64,000 bases of DNA from Procambarus clarkii (GCF_040958095.1 NC_091193.1:21709047-21773046); one strand, 5' to 3'. Positions 25,201 through 40,900 are shown, numbered from the stretch's first letter. Made by a program: numbers and translations. The notes: generated from the sequence alone by a model not told the origin.

Positions 25201-28200
25201 GGATAGGTCCTTAATCCAAATTTTTCCCCCCAAATACGACCCGCCAAATCGTTTAAAACCAGGTATACTGCTCTACATCCACACCATCAATGTGGATGAT
25301 GGTTTACATCATTCAACTATGTTTACCGACATGCACATCCAATTACATATACTGTACTGATATTCCCAAGACTTTTCTAAACATGTGTAAAGAATTTAAA
25401 TTTCATACACAAATTGGGAGAAAAATCAGACTTCATGTGCAAATTAAAAGCACTTCTTGGGGTTGCTACCTAAGCAAGATTAAAAGAAACACATGGTTAG
25501 AATAAAGTGTATCCAGGGCAGGTCAATATCCTGCCCCAACACAGCACAGCTCTTTAAATTTTCCTGCCAGATCACACTGATACTAGGTTGACAGTGAAGA
25601 ATATACTAAAGAGCACAATTCACTTTTAAATGCATTTCTTTTGATAATTATTCAAAGTAAATATAATTATTAAAAGAAATTACTATGTAAATATGGATAT
25701 TTATTACTGTATACTGTATTACAGAATATGCAATGAGTCTTAGATGCCAGTGTGAGAGTAGAAAGATAAAACGAGCAATGTCCAATAAGACTGATTCACC
25801 GAGGATTATACTGGGCAACACGTGCACAGCAACTACAAGGCCAAAATTTTGTGTACTGAAAATCAAGACTTTCAATTAAAAGCATAACTAAACGGAACAA
25901 TGTAACTGACATCAAGGTGCTTGTTTCTCCCATTTCCTACTTCAGTGACAGGAGGAAGGCCACTGGGATCCTAAAACTCCAAACCTTCCAAAGTCTTACT
26001 TTGCACCTCAAGCATCACCAAGCGGATGACCTTGCTAACTAATGAATGGCCCCGTAGGCAATGCAAACATTGCATTTGCCTCATTTAGGAGACCAGTTAT
26101 AAAGTGAACTTTGTTTTGTGTGTTTTGATACTTTTGTACACTGACAAATACAAGACGTTATTGTATTTGCGCAAGTGAAAAACTCAAATTTTAACAAATA
26201 AATTTTTTTGATGATTTCAGTACCAGAATAGTTGAATCGATACATAACTTCTGTCACAATTTAAGTCGGTGACCTCCATAAAGGTAAGGTAATACAGAAA
26301 ATAAAATACTGAAGACAGATGCAGGTAATTGCTCCACAAATATTCTTTTATCTCTAATCTTTACCTTATCTCCCTGCCTGACCTGATAAAAAGCTAATGC
26401 CTGCTCCACAAGTGAAAAAGTTGAATTTAAATGTCATAATTAGTTTGTACCTCCACTAAAACCATCAAGAGTATTCATAATTATTTCACTATCTCATAGT
26501 ACAGGACATCCAACTTGTCATAGTTTGACACTTATCATTAAATGTGCTGTCTTAACAAGTAACACTTAGGTTATGCATGTACTGTAATGCACAAGATATA
26601 AACTTTTATGAATTATAAAGACTACAGAGGAAAAGTTTCCTTTGTATGTATAATATCACATTGTATGCAAAATTATGACATTTCTTATAGGCTACTTACC
26701 AATATATTTACTCACTACAACAATTCATGTCGGGTACATATATTACAATCATTACCCAATTTTCCACTTTCACAGGGAATTGTGGCATCAGCCTAAGAAA
26801 AACAAAAGTACACACGTGTACCGGTACAGCAAATGAATGTTAGGTTAAAAAATTAAAACGTCAAAACATCACTCATCTGTTCATTGTATCATTCAGTCAC
26901 AAATAAACAGTACCACACTTAAGGAGTCATCCACAATTCACTACACTGCTTTGCACGACCAGGTGTGCAGTCACACGAGGTTGAAAAGTGAATTGAATTG
27001 CCTCAATATACTCTTCGTTTTTGGGGCAAACAGTGGGGAAGTAATATAATGTTGGTATATAATGTCTAGCATTTATTTTTATCAAGCTAAATGTTTTGCC
27101 TTAGTTAAAATATCAGTGGTATTTTTTATTACTGTATGTTTCATTTGTCAATGTTTGCAAGTACAGTATGTTAAACTGTGCATTAGAGAATGTTTATGCC
27201 TCTGTGCATAAAGTTTTCCCATCATGTTTTTATGATAGTTGCATCCCTGCAACCCACAAAAACAAAAAAGCCAGACTTGACCCACCGAGGGCATGTTGGG
27301 TACGCTCGTGAGGCGCCCACCTCACTGTTCTTAGGTTGTTTTCCTCTTATCTCGGTGTGAACGAGTACAGTAGTCACCCTGGTAAGAAATGATTTCATGT
27401 TGTGTTATGTCCTATACCCTGTGTATTAATAAATGTTGTGTGCACACACACACTGTTGGTTTATTTAAGTCACGTAAATTCTAAATTGTGCCACTCGCCG
27501 AGTATTTTACCTCATGTTTGAGGTGTATCCCTAGAATTTACACGTATTCTACATTTTCATTTACAATCAACATACATGTACTGTAAGGAAGTGGGGAGGC
27601 TCTTGATTTTTATTATTGCATACAAGAATAAATTCCAATGTGCTTCCTCACAGTAACCCCAGGGAAGTAACCCTGAGCAAATGGCAGGGGGGAGTAACCC
27701 TGGGCAAATGGCAGGGGGAGTAACCCTGGGCAAATGGACGGACCGAAACGTCGTCGTCCCTTCACCTTCTAGTGTGTGGTCTGGTCAACATACTTTAGCC
27801 ACGTTATTGTGACTCATCGCCTGCATATGGATGTGGTACAAACAAAAGTGCACATTTTTTCATTTGTGGATATTATTCGCAAGAAATTTGGTTAACTCAA
27901 GTGGGTGTAATCCCCACATGAATCTGATTACTGTACATAGACAAGACACTGGTCACACACACCCATTCCACTTACTCTCACACTTGCCTTGTCTGCCCAA
28001 GTTCCTGGTCTTCTCTGCTAACACACTAATATACTTCACCAGCCTATCATTATCCATTCAATATGCTCACTTCAATCTTATAGTAAGACTTTTGAACTAT
28101 GCTTATAACTCATAACTTTTTGCAAATTCTAACACAATGCAAGCATCAGATTATCCATTTTAACATTTAATTCCCTATTTGCTCTTGTTCACGCCATACA

Positions 28201-28926
28201 ATTGTCTTTGCAACTCTACACAAGTTAGCACTACCACTGCTAAATGCAACCCTCTAACCACATCTATTCGTACCTATATATATTTTTTTTAACTAGTATA
28301 TTTATTGCATCACTTTCTTTCCTTGACTTACCTTTTTATCTAAACTTCACCTGCACAAATTTTCTTTAACTCAATCACACTTTCAGTACACTCGCCCCAC
28401 AGCTCCTGAGCAATTGGGTGCAAGTTAGAGTCATGGACAGGAAATCTTGACTGGGCACCAATCCTTAACTGTTCACCACAGTTCACCCAGCAGTATTTGG
28501 GGACCTGGTTGTAAACAGATTGGCAGGTCATGTTCCAGAGAAAACTAGTAGGGTAAGACTTAACATGAGCTATAGGTGGGGAAAGCTCTAAGCCTGCTAA
28601 CAGGATTCAAAACTCATTTTCTTGTCTGCAAATGTCACTTGCCTACCCAAAGTAGATAATGCTGCAAGTCTATGATTATGAGGCCCAAGTATATTTTACA
28701 TTTTCAGAAGTTTTTCAGTGATATTTCTTTGATATTTAGCCTTAAAACATAGTTATGGTTACTAAAAATAACCAATAAACTAAACTAAAAATAAACTAAA
28801 AATTAAACAAACTATTTTAAATAAATCTTTAAAATCCATTTCAGATTTACAAATTTTACTGCAGTTATTTTGATGGCATTACTGGAAAGAACCAGACAGT
28901 CCTACAGTCCTCTTTGAGGACATTTC

Positions 28927-28959
<33 letters not shown>

Positions 28960-31900
28960 GCACCTGGCATTTTGATTTTCCTATACCCAAAAAATGTTAT
29001 TGTCATAAAAAGTTACTCTAAAAGAGGTGCAAACATAAATGTAAAGCCTGCCAAGTTGCGTCATAATCTAAAAAAAAAAAAAAATTAAAACTCAAGTGAA
29101 AACAAACCGAAATGGAAACTCTAAAAGTTGTCGTTTTGAGATTTGAATTTTCCAGCCAATAATGCTGCATCAAATTTTCAACGATATCAGTTTTAATTAT
29201 ATAACTTACCTGGTACCGGTAATTTGTAAATACTTTCCAATGATTCACTTGTTAATCTGAATATATTTTATGTTTTCATAAGTGGAAAAAAAAAAAAATA
29301 TACAAGTTGACAACTTTTTATTTATTTTCTTGTGACTAAAAAGCCAAAGTAAAATCATTAGAGTTGGCCGATTTCTTCAAACTCAAGTTGTAGCTAATAA
29401 CCAAGGCCCCTTTACGACCAAAGTTCATTTACGTAAATTTATGGAGATAATAAAATAAATCTCTAAAGAATGGAGTAACTTAGGCTATTTCTACGCACAT
29501 CTATTTAAGATCCCCAAAAAGGACTAAAGTCCATACATTACACAAATATTAATATTATGCATGTCACATTCCAATAGTAATCACATGGTATGCTGAGAGA
29601 TCTCTTATTGATTATGCTGCACCTGTCATTTCTTGTTTTGGTGAAGGTAGACTAAAGAAGTTGGAGAAGGTACAAAATGAAGCTAATGAAAATATTCTTA
29701 GAATGCCCAAGAAAGACTATGATTGAGATAATGAGGATGGAATTCAACTTTCAGAGTACAGGTATTGGCCGCAATTCTGGTCATAATAGAGGTTAAAGTA
29801 GTCATCGGCATAGGGCTGAACTTCAGAGATAGTGTATTTTCTTTCATTCATTTTATTCTAACATTCCTATATTCATAGGTGTTATGTATACTCTATTATA
29901 AATACAGAGTGGAACATCGGCAATCAAACAATTGCTTCCAGACGGCCATTCACGTACCGATCTGTTCAAGTACCGCATAATTTTTCCCACAGGAATACAG
30001 TAATGTAAATTGGATTAATCTGTTCAAGATTGGAACAAATACACACATGAATATAATAAATTAATTCAATAAATGCAAACATCCTCATTTTAATTACACC
30101 TTAGTCGAGCATGGCCCTAGGTCAGACTCAGGAAGTAGAAAAACTCCCAGAACTCTCTTCGTCTCCAGGAAGTTGATGCGAATTGATGGTGTATATGGAA
30201 GGTGACGAGGAAGAGGAGGAGAAGTTATTGTTTGGCAGGCAGGGGAGTTATGAATACTACAGGTAATTGTGCTTCTGAGGTTCACTTTTGTTTCTATCTT
30301 TTTTTTTTATTTCCCTTTAGTGACTCACCAGATGCTTTTCTTACAAGAAACTTGTCCAATGATATTTGAGGAAAGAACACACAGGCACCACTTTCACATT
30401 TTGCTATGCGTTCTTTTTTTCACCTCTATCATAGTTCTAACTAACTTTCTTTTCACTTGGCTCTTATTGTCTTAGGTGCCATAGTGGCTTATATACACTA
30501 AGAATATAACAAATATCCACAAAAACATGAGAAAGTCTGCAGAGAAGTTTAGTGGGGTATACACCGAACAACAGCTACTAGGAACTAACTGGACTGTTAC
30601 ATATGTTTATGTTCGAGTGTCGAGCAAACGGTTGACTACCGAGCACAAACAGCATTTGAGTGTCAAATTTTTCAAGCTGGGAGCCATTCGAGTACCGAGG
30701 TTCCTCTCTACTCCTTTGTTTTTGTATATCTTCTCAAGAGAATTCATTTACATTGACAATTTATAGTTATAACCCAACAAATACTGTAACCTAGAAAACT
30801 TAAAATGTTTATGATCATTTTCACATTGCTGAGAAGCATGTGAGCAGCCCAATTAGCTTAGATCAGGAACATTTGGGGAAGGCTGGACTGCCAAAGTAAT
30901 AATATATTAAAACAATTTTGTTAATTTCCCTGCTTTCCATTGGTAGAAATTAAGACTGCAGAGAAGAAAACAGCCAGAATATCTCATAACTCACTTTGTC
31001 TAGCTGAGGCCTCAGGACAAGCTTATCTCTGCATATCACTTGTGTGGATTCCTGGTCATCGTCATCGTCATCATCCGTCTCTTCACTGTGCCTCCCATAC
31101 TCTTTTGCAAGTCGTTGCCGACCAAACTAGAAAATAAACAATACTTCATGTATTCTAAAAAACGTATCCTGGAAAAATACAATACAAAATCTATAAGAGA
31201 GTAATAAAACACAGTTAATGATACAAATGCATACCCAGTGGGATGTGTCCCAGTGTGATTCTGTACATCAAAGCAAGCTCCTCACCTGGTAAGCCCCTTC
31301 CCCAGGGTGACCAATTCCGGCAAAGCCACACTCCCAGGGTCACCCTACCCGGCAAAGCCCCTCCCCCCAACCTGGGTCACCCCTCACGGCAAAGCCAATC
31401 CCCCCCCCCTCCCCAGGGTTACATCTGGCAAAGCCACCACTTCCCCTTAGTGTCACCCCTCCCAACAAACCTTCCCCCTTTAGTGTCAACCCTTCTGGAA
31501 AAGCCCTCCAAGGCACACACTTATAACTTTTATCAAGAGAGACAACAACGGCACTTTCCTGCACTGTGGGAGATTACACCCTTTCCAATTTTAATCCCTT
31601 CCATTTCACCTAACAAACAAATTAGAGATCGGCCCAAGCATCACCTTGAAGCAAAGCTCAACGTCGTAAGCCATATCGATGCTCTGTCAACGGAGCATTC
31701 TCTCTAAAATCATATACACTGATGGTTCCCTACACAGCCCCACGAGTGCAGCTGGAAGTGCAGTTGTCGTGACAATGGGCGATGGCTTATATTTTGAGTG
31801 GGGAGTCCGTATAAACAAGTGGCCCTCAACCCTTCAGACCAAACTATTTGCCTTGCTTCTTGCACTGAAATGTGTACAAGTTTCCAAACTTGATACATTA

Positions 31901-34900
31901 ATTGTAAGTGACTTTTTATCACCTTTAAATGCTCTCAACTCTTTAAGACAACTGTAACATGTTCGTGTCTGAAGCTAGACACAAATACAGCAAAATTATT
32001 AATGATGGTAACAGTTCATTTCTTGTGGAATCCATCTTATGTTGGCCTCCAAATGCATGACAAGAGCTGATGAGTTAGCCAAAGAATCTGCCTTTAAAGG
32101 AGAAATTAAGTATAACCTTGGATTGCCAATAAGCAGTCCGAGAGCTACAGTACACCAAGAATTTCAACAAAATCTTGAACTGAGGCAAACTGAAATCGAC
32201 ACCAGTAATTCCATTTTCATCATACTATCATGCAGGCAGAGCCACACATCTATGGACCATCCAGTAAAATCAGCAGACTTCTAGATGTTACTACTTCTCG
32301 GCTCAGACTCTGTTATACGTATCTCTGGTAATTTTCATTATCTGCTGATGTGGAACTGACCAAATGTAAACTGTCAAAATTATTCGTGCGAAAAGATCCG
32401 TGAATTCAGATATTTTAAAACCAATGTTCAAGAGATGTGTAAATATTTTATTCAAAATGACCTGCCACCAGAAATCTTAGTCAAATATCCCAGTTTACTA
32501 ACCGTAGGTAGTAACAGTGATCGTAACCAATCCACCACTGCTCACTGGATGGGGGGTGGTGTGCGGGTTAAACATATCAATTGTGACACTAGCTCTCCAC
32601 ATATGTCAGCTGCTTAATTTAGAAACTGTACTTGTGGTTGGTCTCGAGCCCATTGACGTGATGATGTGCATTGAATTTTGTAACTAGCTCATCAAGATTG
32701 TAACTTGCTTAGCCAAATGAATTGTGGGGTTCAGTCATTGAGCCCATTATGCGCCTCTAACCCTTTGCACTACTGCGCACAAGATGGGTCTCTTGTGCAT
32801 AATAAATGAACTAAACTAAAAAGGCACACTTTTCCCCTGATCAATTATGCAATTTGAAAAATTCCACCTTACTCCATTCCTCTTCTCTCTGATCCTCCTA
32901 CCAATCCTGCCTGGGAAATGATGCAACATACACCAGAACTTGATCATTCTATACGGGGAAATTATTCACATTAGGATTGCCGTATTTTGTGTACTGCATT
33001 TATTTTATGCATCTAATAAGTAGCCTCAAACTCATTCCAATTGTGTAATTAATAAAAAATAAGTAGCCATTTCATTTTTAAATAAAATTGTCCAAGTACT
33101 GTAACTAAAAACCAGAGTGTGTAAATGCCAAAGTGTAGTTACAGGATAGAGCTACACTCGTGGTGTTCTGTCTTTCCAGCACACTCATATGACACATTAA
33201 AACTGCTGACTGTTTTGGCATCCACCACCACTAGTTCCATCTGTCTACCACTGTTTGCAAAAGAAAACTGTCTAATCTGTTTTGACACCTTTGCTTCATT
33301 ATATTGAATCTATGATATTGAAGTTCCAGGTTTCAGAAATTTGTCAATTTTGTAGATTCCTGTTATAATTTTGTATGTAGTGATCATACTGCCTTTTCTA
33401 TCTTCAAGTTTTGGCATACAATACCTCTAGCCTCTCCTCATAGCTTTTTTTTTTGTTTGTACAGTTTCAGAAGCTATTTAGTAGCATGTCTTGGCACCTT
33501 TTTCAAGTTTATTCATGCGTTTCTTGAGACATGGGTATCATATACCTGCTGCATAATCCAATTTTAGTCTCACGAGTGTCAAGAACAATTTCTTTAGTAT
33601 TTCACCATTAATGAACAGTATTTAAAAGCGATTCTGAAAATATTTCATTTCATTTATGTACTTTCATGTTACCAGAATTGCACATTTTTGCCATCCCCTG
33701 CTGTCACAATATTACAATAGCATGTCACAATATTACAATAGCATGTCACAATATTACAATAGCATGTCACAATATTACAATAGCATGCAGATTGTGTGTA
33801 CATTTCCAAACATTACTGACACATCACCAATTACAAGAGAACACAAATTGCTAAACATAAGGTATCCTGAAAAATAATACTATATACACAACAATTATAG
33901 TACATACTACATACAATTGCTTTAAGACCATGCACAGTCTAGTTGAGAACTAGTTGAGGCTCTGAAAATATTAACAGCGATGTGACCACCCCAATGCCCA
34001 CCAGCACACTTGGACCCGCTTCCCCCGGAAATAATGAGACTGGAATGGGTGTCAGTTTCTTCTCACAAAAGACAATGTTCACACCCCCTATCCCATGAAA
34101 GAGGGAAACTAGACATATTCCTACATTACAAGCCAATTATTTAGAGCAAGGTTGTACTGTACTAAGTTAGAGAAACCCCTCCCATCATCTCTCTCTCTAG
34201 TCCACCTCTATTAACCGTCATTTGCTGTGCTCAAATCCATAAATGTTATGAATCCCTAACAATCTTTTCTTCAAGCTGTCTCTCTGCCAATATTTGATAG
34301 ATACTCATTCACCACAGAAGCCACTTTGTTAATTACTGATTAATTGACCCCTTTTCCTGTACTCTTCCAATGACAATCCTACCTTAAACTTTGCTAGTAA
34401 CATTTAGTATACTAATGTTAACACACAAATATGGATATCGTATTTCAGAAATTAAATAAACCTAGAGGAAACTACTATACTTCCATGGTTACATTACATA
34501 TATGGTCATTATAAATATATAAAAATGGTGAAGCAAATAACACTTAATTGTAGCATGTATTACAGTTGTTTTCTTATAATACAGTAAATAATTCAGGAAT
34601 TAGATGGCAAAAATATTTAAAATAATCTTTTATAATTTTGTTTAACTAGCTGGCATTACCACAACTTCAGTACTACAAAGCACAAAGATAATTTTTCTAA
34701 TGTTTGAGAGGATCCAATACAGAACCACTCTTCAGGTCCAAGAGATATTAACAGATAAATAACATGTCGAGTACCTAGTCAACAATGGTATTAACATTGT
34801 TGTCCATTCAGTATATATATACATAATTAAACCACCACCAAAACACCAATCACCAAATACCCAGAAGCAAGGTGTTATCCAGAAAATCAATTGAAATTTC

Positions 34901-37900
34901 AAGTGCAACCTGGAATAAACTAGAAGAGTCCCATCTACTGTTATATTGTAATTTTAATTACAATACAATACAGCATAATAAACGCTTTGTACTGCACTTC
35001 AAAATATGAACCTTAATCAGTTTTAGGCTATATTGCATTATGTTACATTTACCTTCTTTTCCAGGTCTTTTTAACTTTTGACAATACAGCATTGCAATTG
35101 CTCTTGGCTGCCGACTGGAACGCTACACAACCAATTTCTCCCCTACAAGTCACTCATGTGGGACTAAAATTTTAGTGGAATGGCAAAAACATTTAAAGCT
35201 TGCAGCATATTCTTAGTTCTCATTTGTTTAAATTTACTCAAACATCTATGCCCCTTTATCAATGGCTTAAGTACCATTTTTCCTTTATAAATGTAATTAT
35301 AATACAGTATTGTACTGTACTGTACTTTTAAACCATTTCCAGGGCAATAATCTTGAAATATTGCAAATTTCACAATATAATTGGTATAGCTCCCCACCAC
35401 AAAATAGCAACATTCGCACACAAATGGCTGGGGTAATTAAAGAGAACCAGGGTTGAGGTCTTTTTCAAATCTTCCGATGACATTACTTATTTATTCAAGG
35501 ATTTACCATTTAATTATTAACAATACAGAGAACAGTTATTCACTATTAGACAAGTGTAGTTAAAAAGCCGTAGAGAATTCTGATCTGATAGTGGTTTTTG
35601 TTATCCTTCTACAGATCATTAACTTTGCTGGTCTGGATAAAGTTTGAAAGATGATTTATAAACTGCAACCTTTAAATATTGACCATTTTTCAGTTTTTAC
35701 TGGTGTTGCAAGTCTTGCTATGTTAAGCTAGACCATTTCAGAAAAGTGATAGCTATTTAATATGACCAAGTCTATGTCGGACAGACACCAGAAGACTCGG
35801 GATAATATTGTATACCCGTGGAAACAACCTACCAAAGCCATAAAGGCGAAAACAAAACACTGTCTCCACGACAGACATGGGATACTGACTATCAGATAAA
35901 TTTACAATAGTATAGTTTTTAACCCTTTGAAGAGATGCTTTAATTAACATTTTATAAACAAATCACACTTTTCACTTAAGCATCAGAGGTCATTTGTCAG
36001 TTTAACATGGTATATTTAATGTAATCGTTATTAACTGTATTTGGTAACCATAGTAACACTCCATTCATACTAATTTTATTTGGACAACCCAAAAAAGTGC
36101 AGTTCACCACAGACCACCTCTGCTCAATGCAGAAAGATGAAAGGCCTAGATTGTAAGCCAAGATGTGGGCCCAGCTCCACAAATGCCTCCCATGGCCTTA
36201 CACGACCTGTCATTTCAGACATTCAAAACTCAAAAGGTTGTATTTTCCTCACCCCATAAATTTAATTAAAATTACTGAACATTCTTCTATCATGTCATTA
36301 TAAAATGGAAGTAACATTTTGCCCAAGGATTTTACTGGAAGCAAACCCATGAAAAATAAACATGTAATTATGAATATTGAGCAGAAAGAGTTTATCGAGA
36401 TAGTGAAAAATGGTATCCCTAGGAGTTTCACGCACACTGAATTTTGGGACAGTACTGTAACTGCAATCGTCTTTCTGATGACTAACTTGGCCGACAATTA
36501 ACTTTCAAATGATACTTGCACAAAGACAACTTATTTCTGGATAACACCTACCAAATACCAAAATACAGGCAAGACAAACAAATTTACAAAATACCTTTTT
36601 TACAAGTATCCTGTTGCCATCCTGGAAATTAAATAAATCTTGATAAATTAAACTAATACAATTCCTAGATTTTTAAGCACTAATAACAGTGTTGAACAAG
36701 ACATTTCCAAACATTAAACATGACAAAACTAATTGTTTATCAGCAAAACATGATAAAATTATAGCATAGCAATGTAATTTGTAGCTGTACAATAAAAATA
36801 AAATAAAATTCACAAGACCAACATAAAAGCTGTGTGTAAAGCTGAATTTTTGTGTTTTAATGCGTTAAACATTACAAAGTTGTATAATAATTTTACTGCA
36901 TAGTGATCTTACAAATTTGAACTGCAGTATTCCATGCCAGACACCTTCAATTACTGTATATATATATTTTTTTTAATTTAAAAGTCACAAAATTCAGCAT
37001 TTTTATATTATTGTTTGTCAAAATAATTGAATACTGTACATAAAACAGTATGTTTTCACATATTAAAATGCAGTGTAATATCAAAGTATAATAAAAATTT
37101 ATTTTACACATTCATAAGAAGCCCGTGCTTATCCTCGTAAATTGTACGATTACTTAAATATTTCAGACTGATCATTTTCTTTCACTGGCTTTGCCATCAC
37201 AACAGTTCTGAAAATAAACATTACTGTACTTTCAGCTTTGTTTATTTCACAAGTCCTAGTGCCTTCAGTTTAAGACATTTACACAAGACTTAAGATATTT
37301 ACTGAAAAAGCTTTACAAATTACAGTACAGTATTATAATTCAGTTAAAAAATAATACACAAGAGCAATAGTTTTAGTTTCGTTACAATTTTAATGGCATT
37401 GCTAAATTATTCAAACGGTAACATTTATGTAGCATTTAGTAAGCTTGAATAAAAAATATGATTACAAATTTCTTAGTGCTTGTAATAAATTTGGTGAATA
37501 GTAAAAACCTTGACCAGAATAAAGAATATAAATACAATATACAGTAATAAAGGGATAGGCCAGGCTTCCAATGCATTGTTTATTCATGACAAATTAGTCA
37601 TCATTCAAATGATTGGCTAAAGTTCTCAATTACTTTATGTAAATTATGCAAATATTACCGAAATAAAAAACTTTTCTAAAAAATAGTAAACAATATTAAC
37701 CAAGTCCATGACCAGGCCTATACAGTATAAGTAAGTTTCATAACTGGCATGTAATTATCAACAGAAAGCAGGAAGCCTGTATTAATAAAATATATCACTT
37801 CAATATGCAACTCAAAAATATTGAAATAGAACACTATTCAAAATGTCAATAAAAGAGCAGTGCATATGGTTATTTGCAGTACTGTATATGAAACTTTAAT

Positions 37901-40900
37901 TATCATTATTAATTTTTATTTATGTAAAAATACATACATACATAGGACACAGAAGAATGTAGACTTTATAGGCAAGCCACAATTTATGCCAATAGGATTT
38001 ACTGTATGCCTACAGCCACTAATGTGCAGCATTTCCAACATGTGGAAAAAAATTAAACTACATAATTTAAAACCAACATCAAAAGCAATTATTGAATTAA
38101 GATAAAAAAATGACAATTATTACAGTGGCTGGAACAGCAAAACTTGCAACAGAACAGTAATTTTTACAAAATAAACAAATAAATTTTGTTATTACATTTT
38201 TACACGGCACCTACCTGTTTACTACCCGTGGTTGATTTTGAGGAACAACTTTCCCTGCAGCCCTGTGTCTGACTAGGTCTCCTCGTTGATAGTCTGATCA
38301 ATCATGCTGTTTGATGCAGCTGCTCGCAGCCTGGTTGATCAGGTATCCTTTGAAGGTGTGTGTCGAGTTCTCTTTTGAACACTACAAGAGGTCAGGTCTG
38401 TCATTTATGCCCCGTATGTGTAGGGACAGTGTGTTTAAAAGTCTTGGGCCTTTGATGTTGATTAAGTTCTCTCTCGGCATGACTACTGCAACTCTGCTTT
38501 TCAGTGGAGCTATTTTGCACATCCTGCCATGCTTTCTGGTCTTGTGTGGTTATTTGTGTGTGCAGATTTAAAACCAGTCCTCCTAATAATTTACAAGTAA
38601 ATTATTATGTGTGTGTTTCGGGGGTTCACTGAAAAATGAATCGTACTTTAACCTCAGTACTTCACTAATTTCTTTTCTACCATCTGTGAAAGTTCCATCA
38701 CCCTTGTGCAACGGCTCAATGCAGGTTGTAGTTTTGTTCTAGATTTTACATAGAAAAAAAAAAAGTGTTTTGGATTCCTATTTCACTTATGGATCTGAGT
38801 AACATGTATTTGTAATCATTAAATTCCTATTCAGTTCATCATTGTTTGTAAAAATAAAATCCAAGGCATTTTCTTTCCTAGTTGGATCTACTATTTGCTG
38901 GTTTAAGGCTCATCTGTGTGTTACTTCGCTTAAACTGCTTCCAGGGATTCTCTCTGACATAACCATTTGGCACATTTTCCATTTTAGGTGCCGTAAGTTG
39001 AAGTCGCTAAGCAAGATGGTGCTTGGGACAGGGTTTGAGGTTTTCTAAGTACAGTACTTATTCTGTTTTTGTAAGTCGGTCTTTAAGTAATTATCAAAAG
39101 GCGGCACCAGGCCAGGGAGACTATGTAGTACCATCAAAGTTGCAGGATATTCAAGAGTCACTCAATATCACTAAGGATGCCAATACTAGAGCAAAAGAGC
39201 ACAAGGCTAGCGATATTAAAGTTATCCGATTCGCCAAGGATTCTATCGAGGGACAAGTGACAGCAAGGGACAGTTGGGAAGCAAGACTTTTGCACATCAT
39301 GGAAGCCACCCCATTCAACAAGGATATGCATAACCATAAGAGAGAATGCAGGTTAGACAATAAGGAGCAGGGCAGTGCTCCATTAAGTGCCCACGAGTTA
39401 AACGTGTATGAACAATACGTAGCCTAGTCAGCCGTTTTCCACTGCTGGGTACAGTGGTAGGAGGAAGGCCAAAGGGACATGTTACCCTTAAGAGCATGCA
39501 GTTTGTTACCAGTAAAAAAAAAAACGATGATCTGAGCACGAATTGAGGAATGACTGACTGGGTAGAAATCGTAATAATGAATGCCTTTGTGGGAAATTGG
39601 ACAAGTGTGGATAGCTTCCTTAGCAGCAGCGTCTGCATGCTCATTTAAGGAAATGCCAATGTGGCTGGGAACTCAACAAAACTTGACTGTCTTAAATCTG
39701 CTGGAGATAAACTGCCAATGTTGAATTTTGACTACCACAGGATGGATAGGATTAAATGACTTTAGAGCCATGAGGGCATTGTGAGAGTCAAGTACATCAA
39801 CAAAGAAAGATTGACAGCGAGAAAGCAGTTGATGAGGAGGATGCAAAACTGCATAGTTCTGCCGTAAAGATGCTAGTCTCCGGAGGCTGGCGACACATAT
39901 AGATGTAGTCGGGAAATACAACGGAGTAGCCAAAACTGTTGGTAGACTTAGATCAATCTGTGAAGCTGGCAATGGAGCGGAAGTGTGAAAAAAAAAGTGT
40001 GTGCAAGGTAAAGGTGTTTCAGAACTGTAGGAAGGGTAGAAGCCTTTGCTATGTGGGTCAAGTATATATATAACATTATTCACCCAAATATCCAGTGATA
40101 ATAGTCTTAAAAGTATCAGTGGGAAACAAAGCTTTATATTCTAAAAGACAAGGTATTAAATTAAAAGTAAAGACTAAGTGGGTAAGAATATTGGAACAGC
40201 AAGGTTCAGGAGGTTCAGGATTCCTTTTCCCTTTGATCATGAATTATTATATTATGGCCAATACAAATGCAGGCTAAAAAAAATTCACATTTACAATTCT
40301 GATATGAAGGTGAATGGGAAACCATGAGCAGGAGCACATCCGAATAGTAAATTTCCCAGTTTCATCAACCAATTCACTGGAGTCTGTCGAGCAATATTGA
40401 ATTTCTGTAACCAAAGAATTGAGGGGATTACCATAAGAGATTTGATATCCATCAAAGCATGTTTAGACTAGAATAAGAAACATTAGTAATACAGTAATAT
40501 AAGACAGGTACTAGTATAAACGTCTGAAAAACAAACGCAATCACAGTCTAGTGGTAAAAATGCTTGTTTGAGGAAAGTTGATGTACCATGTGGCAGAGAA
40601 ATAGATGTCGAGCCATTTATAAAATGTCAAGTTAATACGAATGTGCACCCAACACGTTAATGGAAAAGTTTTTTGTTACCCAAATTGTGAAATCATGGCT
40701 CGCAGCCCAACTGGTGATAATATTTATTTCCTGTTTAGAGGGCTCTTCTATCCCTAAGGAAATCACCATTGCAAGTTAAAATCAATATACTGAATAGTAC
40801 TGAATAAACTAATTGAAAAGGTAATAGATGAAAACCATTTGACTATGCAATGCAACAGTGGCTTAATTAAGGAAATGCTGTATGACCCCATGCTGCAATA

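Noticed and set aside
31243-31707. 154-codon Pro-rich frame as a gene
   Set aside because: First half is a degenerate C-rich tandem repeat and the second half belongs to the LINE fragment that follows.
36319-36501. 60-codon ORF with an IEQKEFIEIVKNG stretch
   Set aside because: Weak resemblance to a transposase helix-turn-helix, but no terminal repeats or further domain could be seen.
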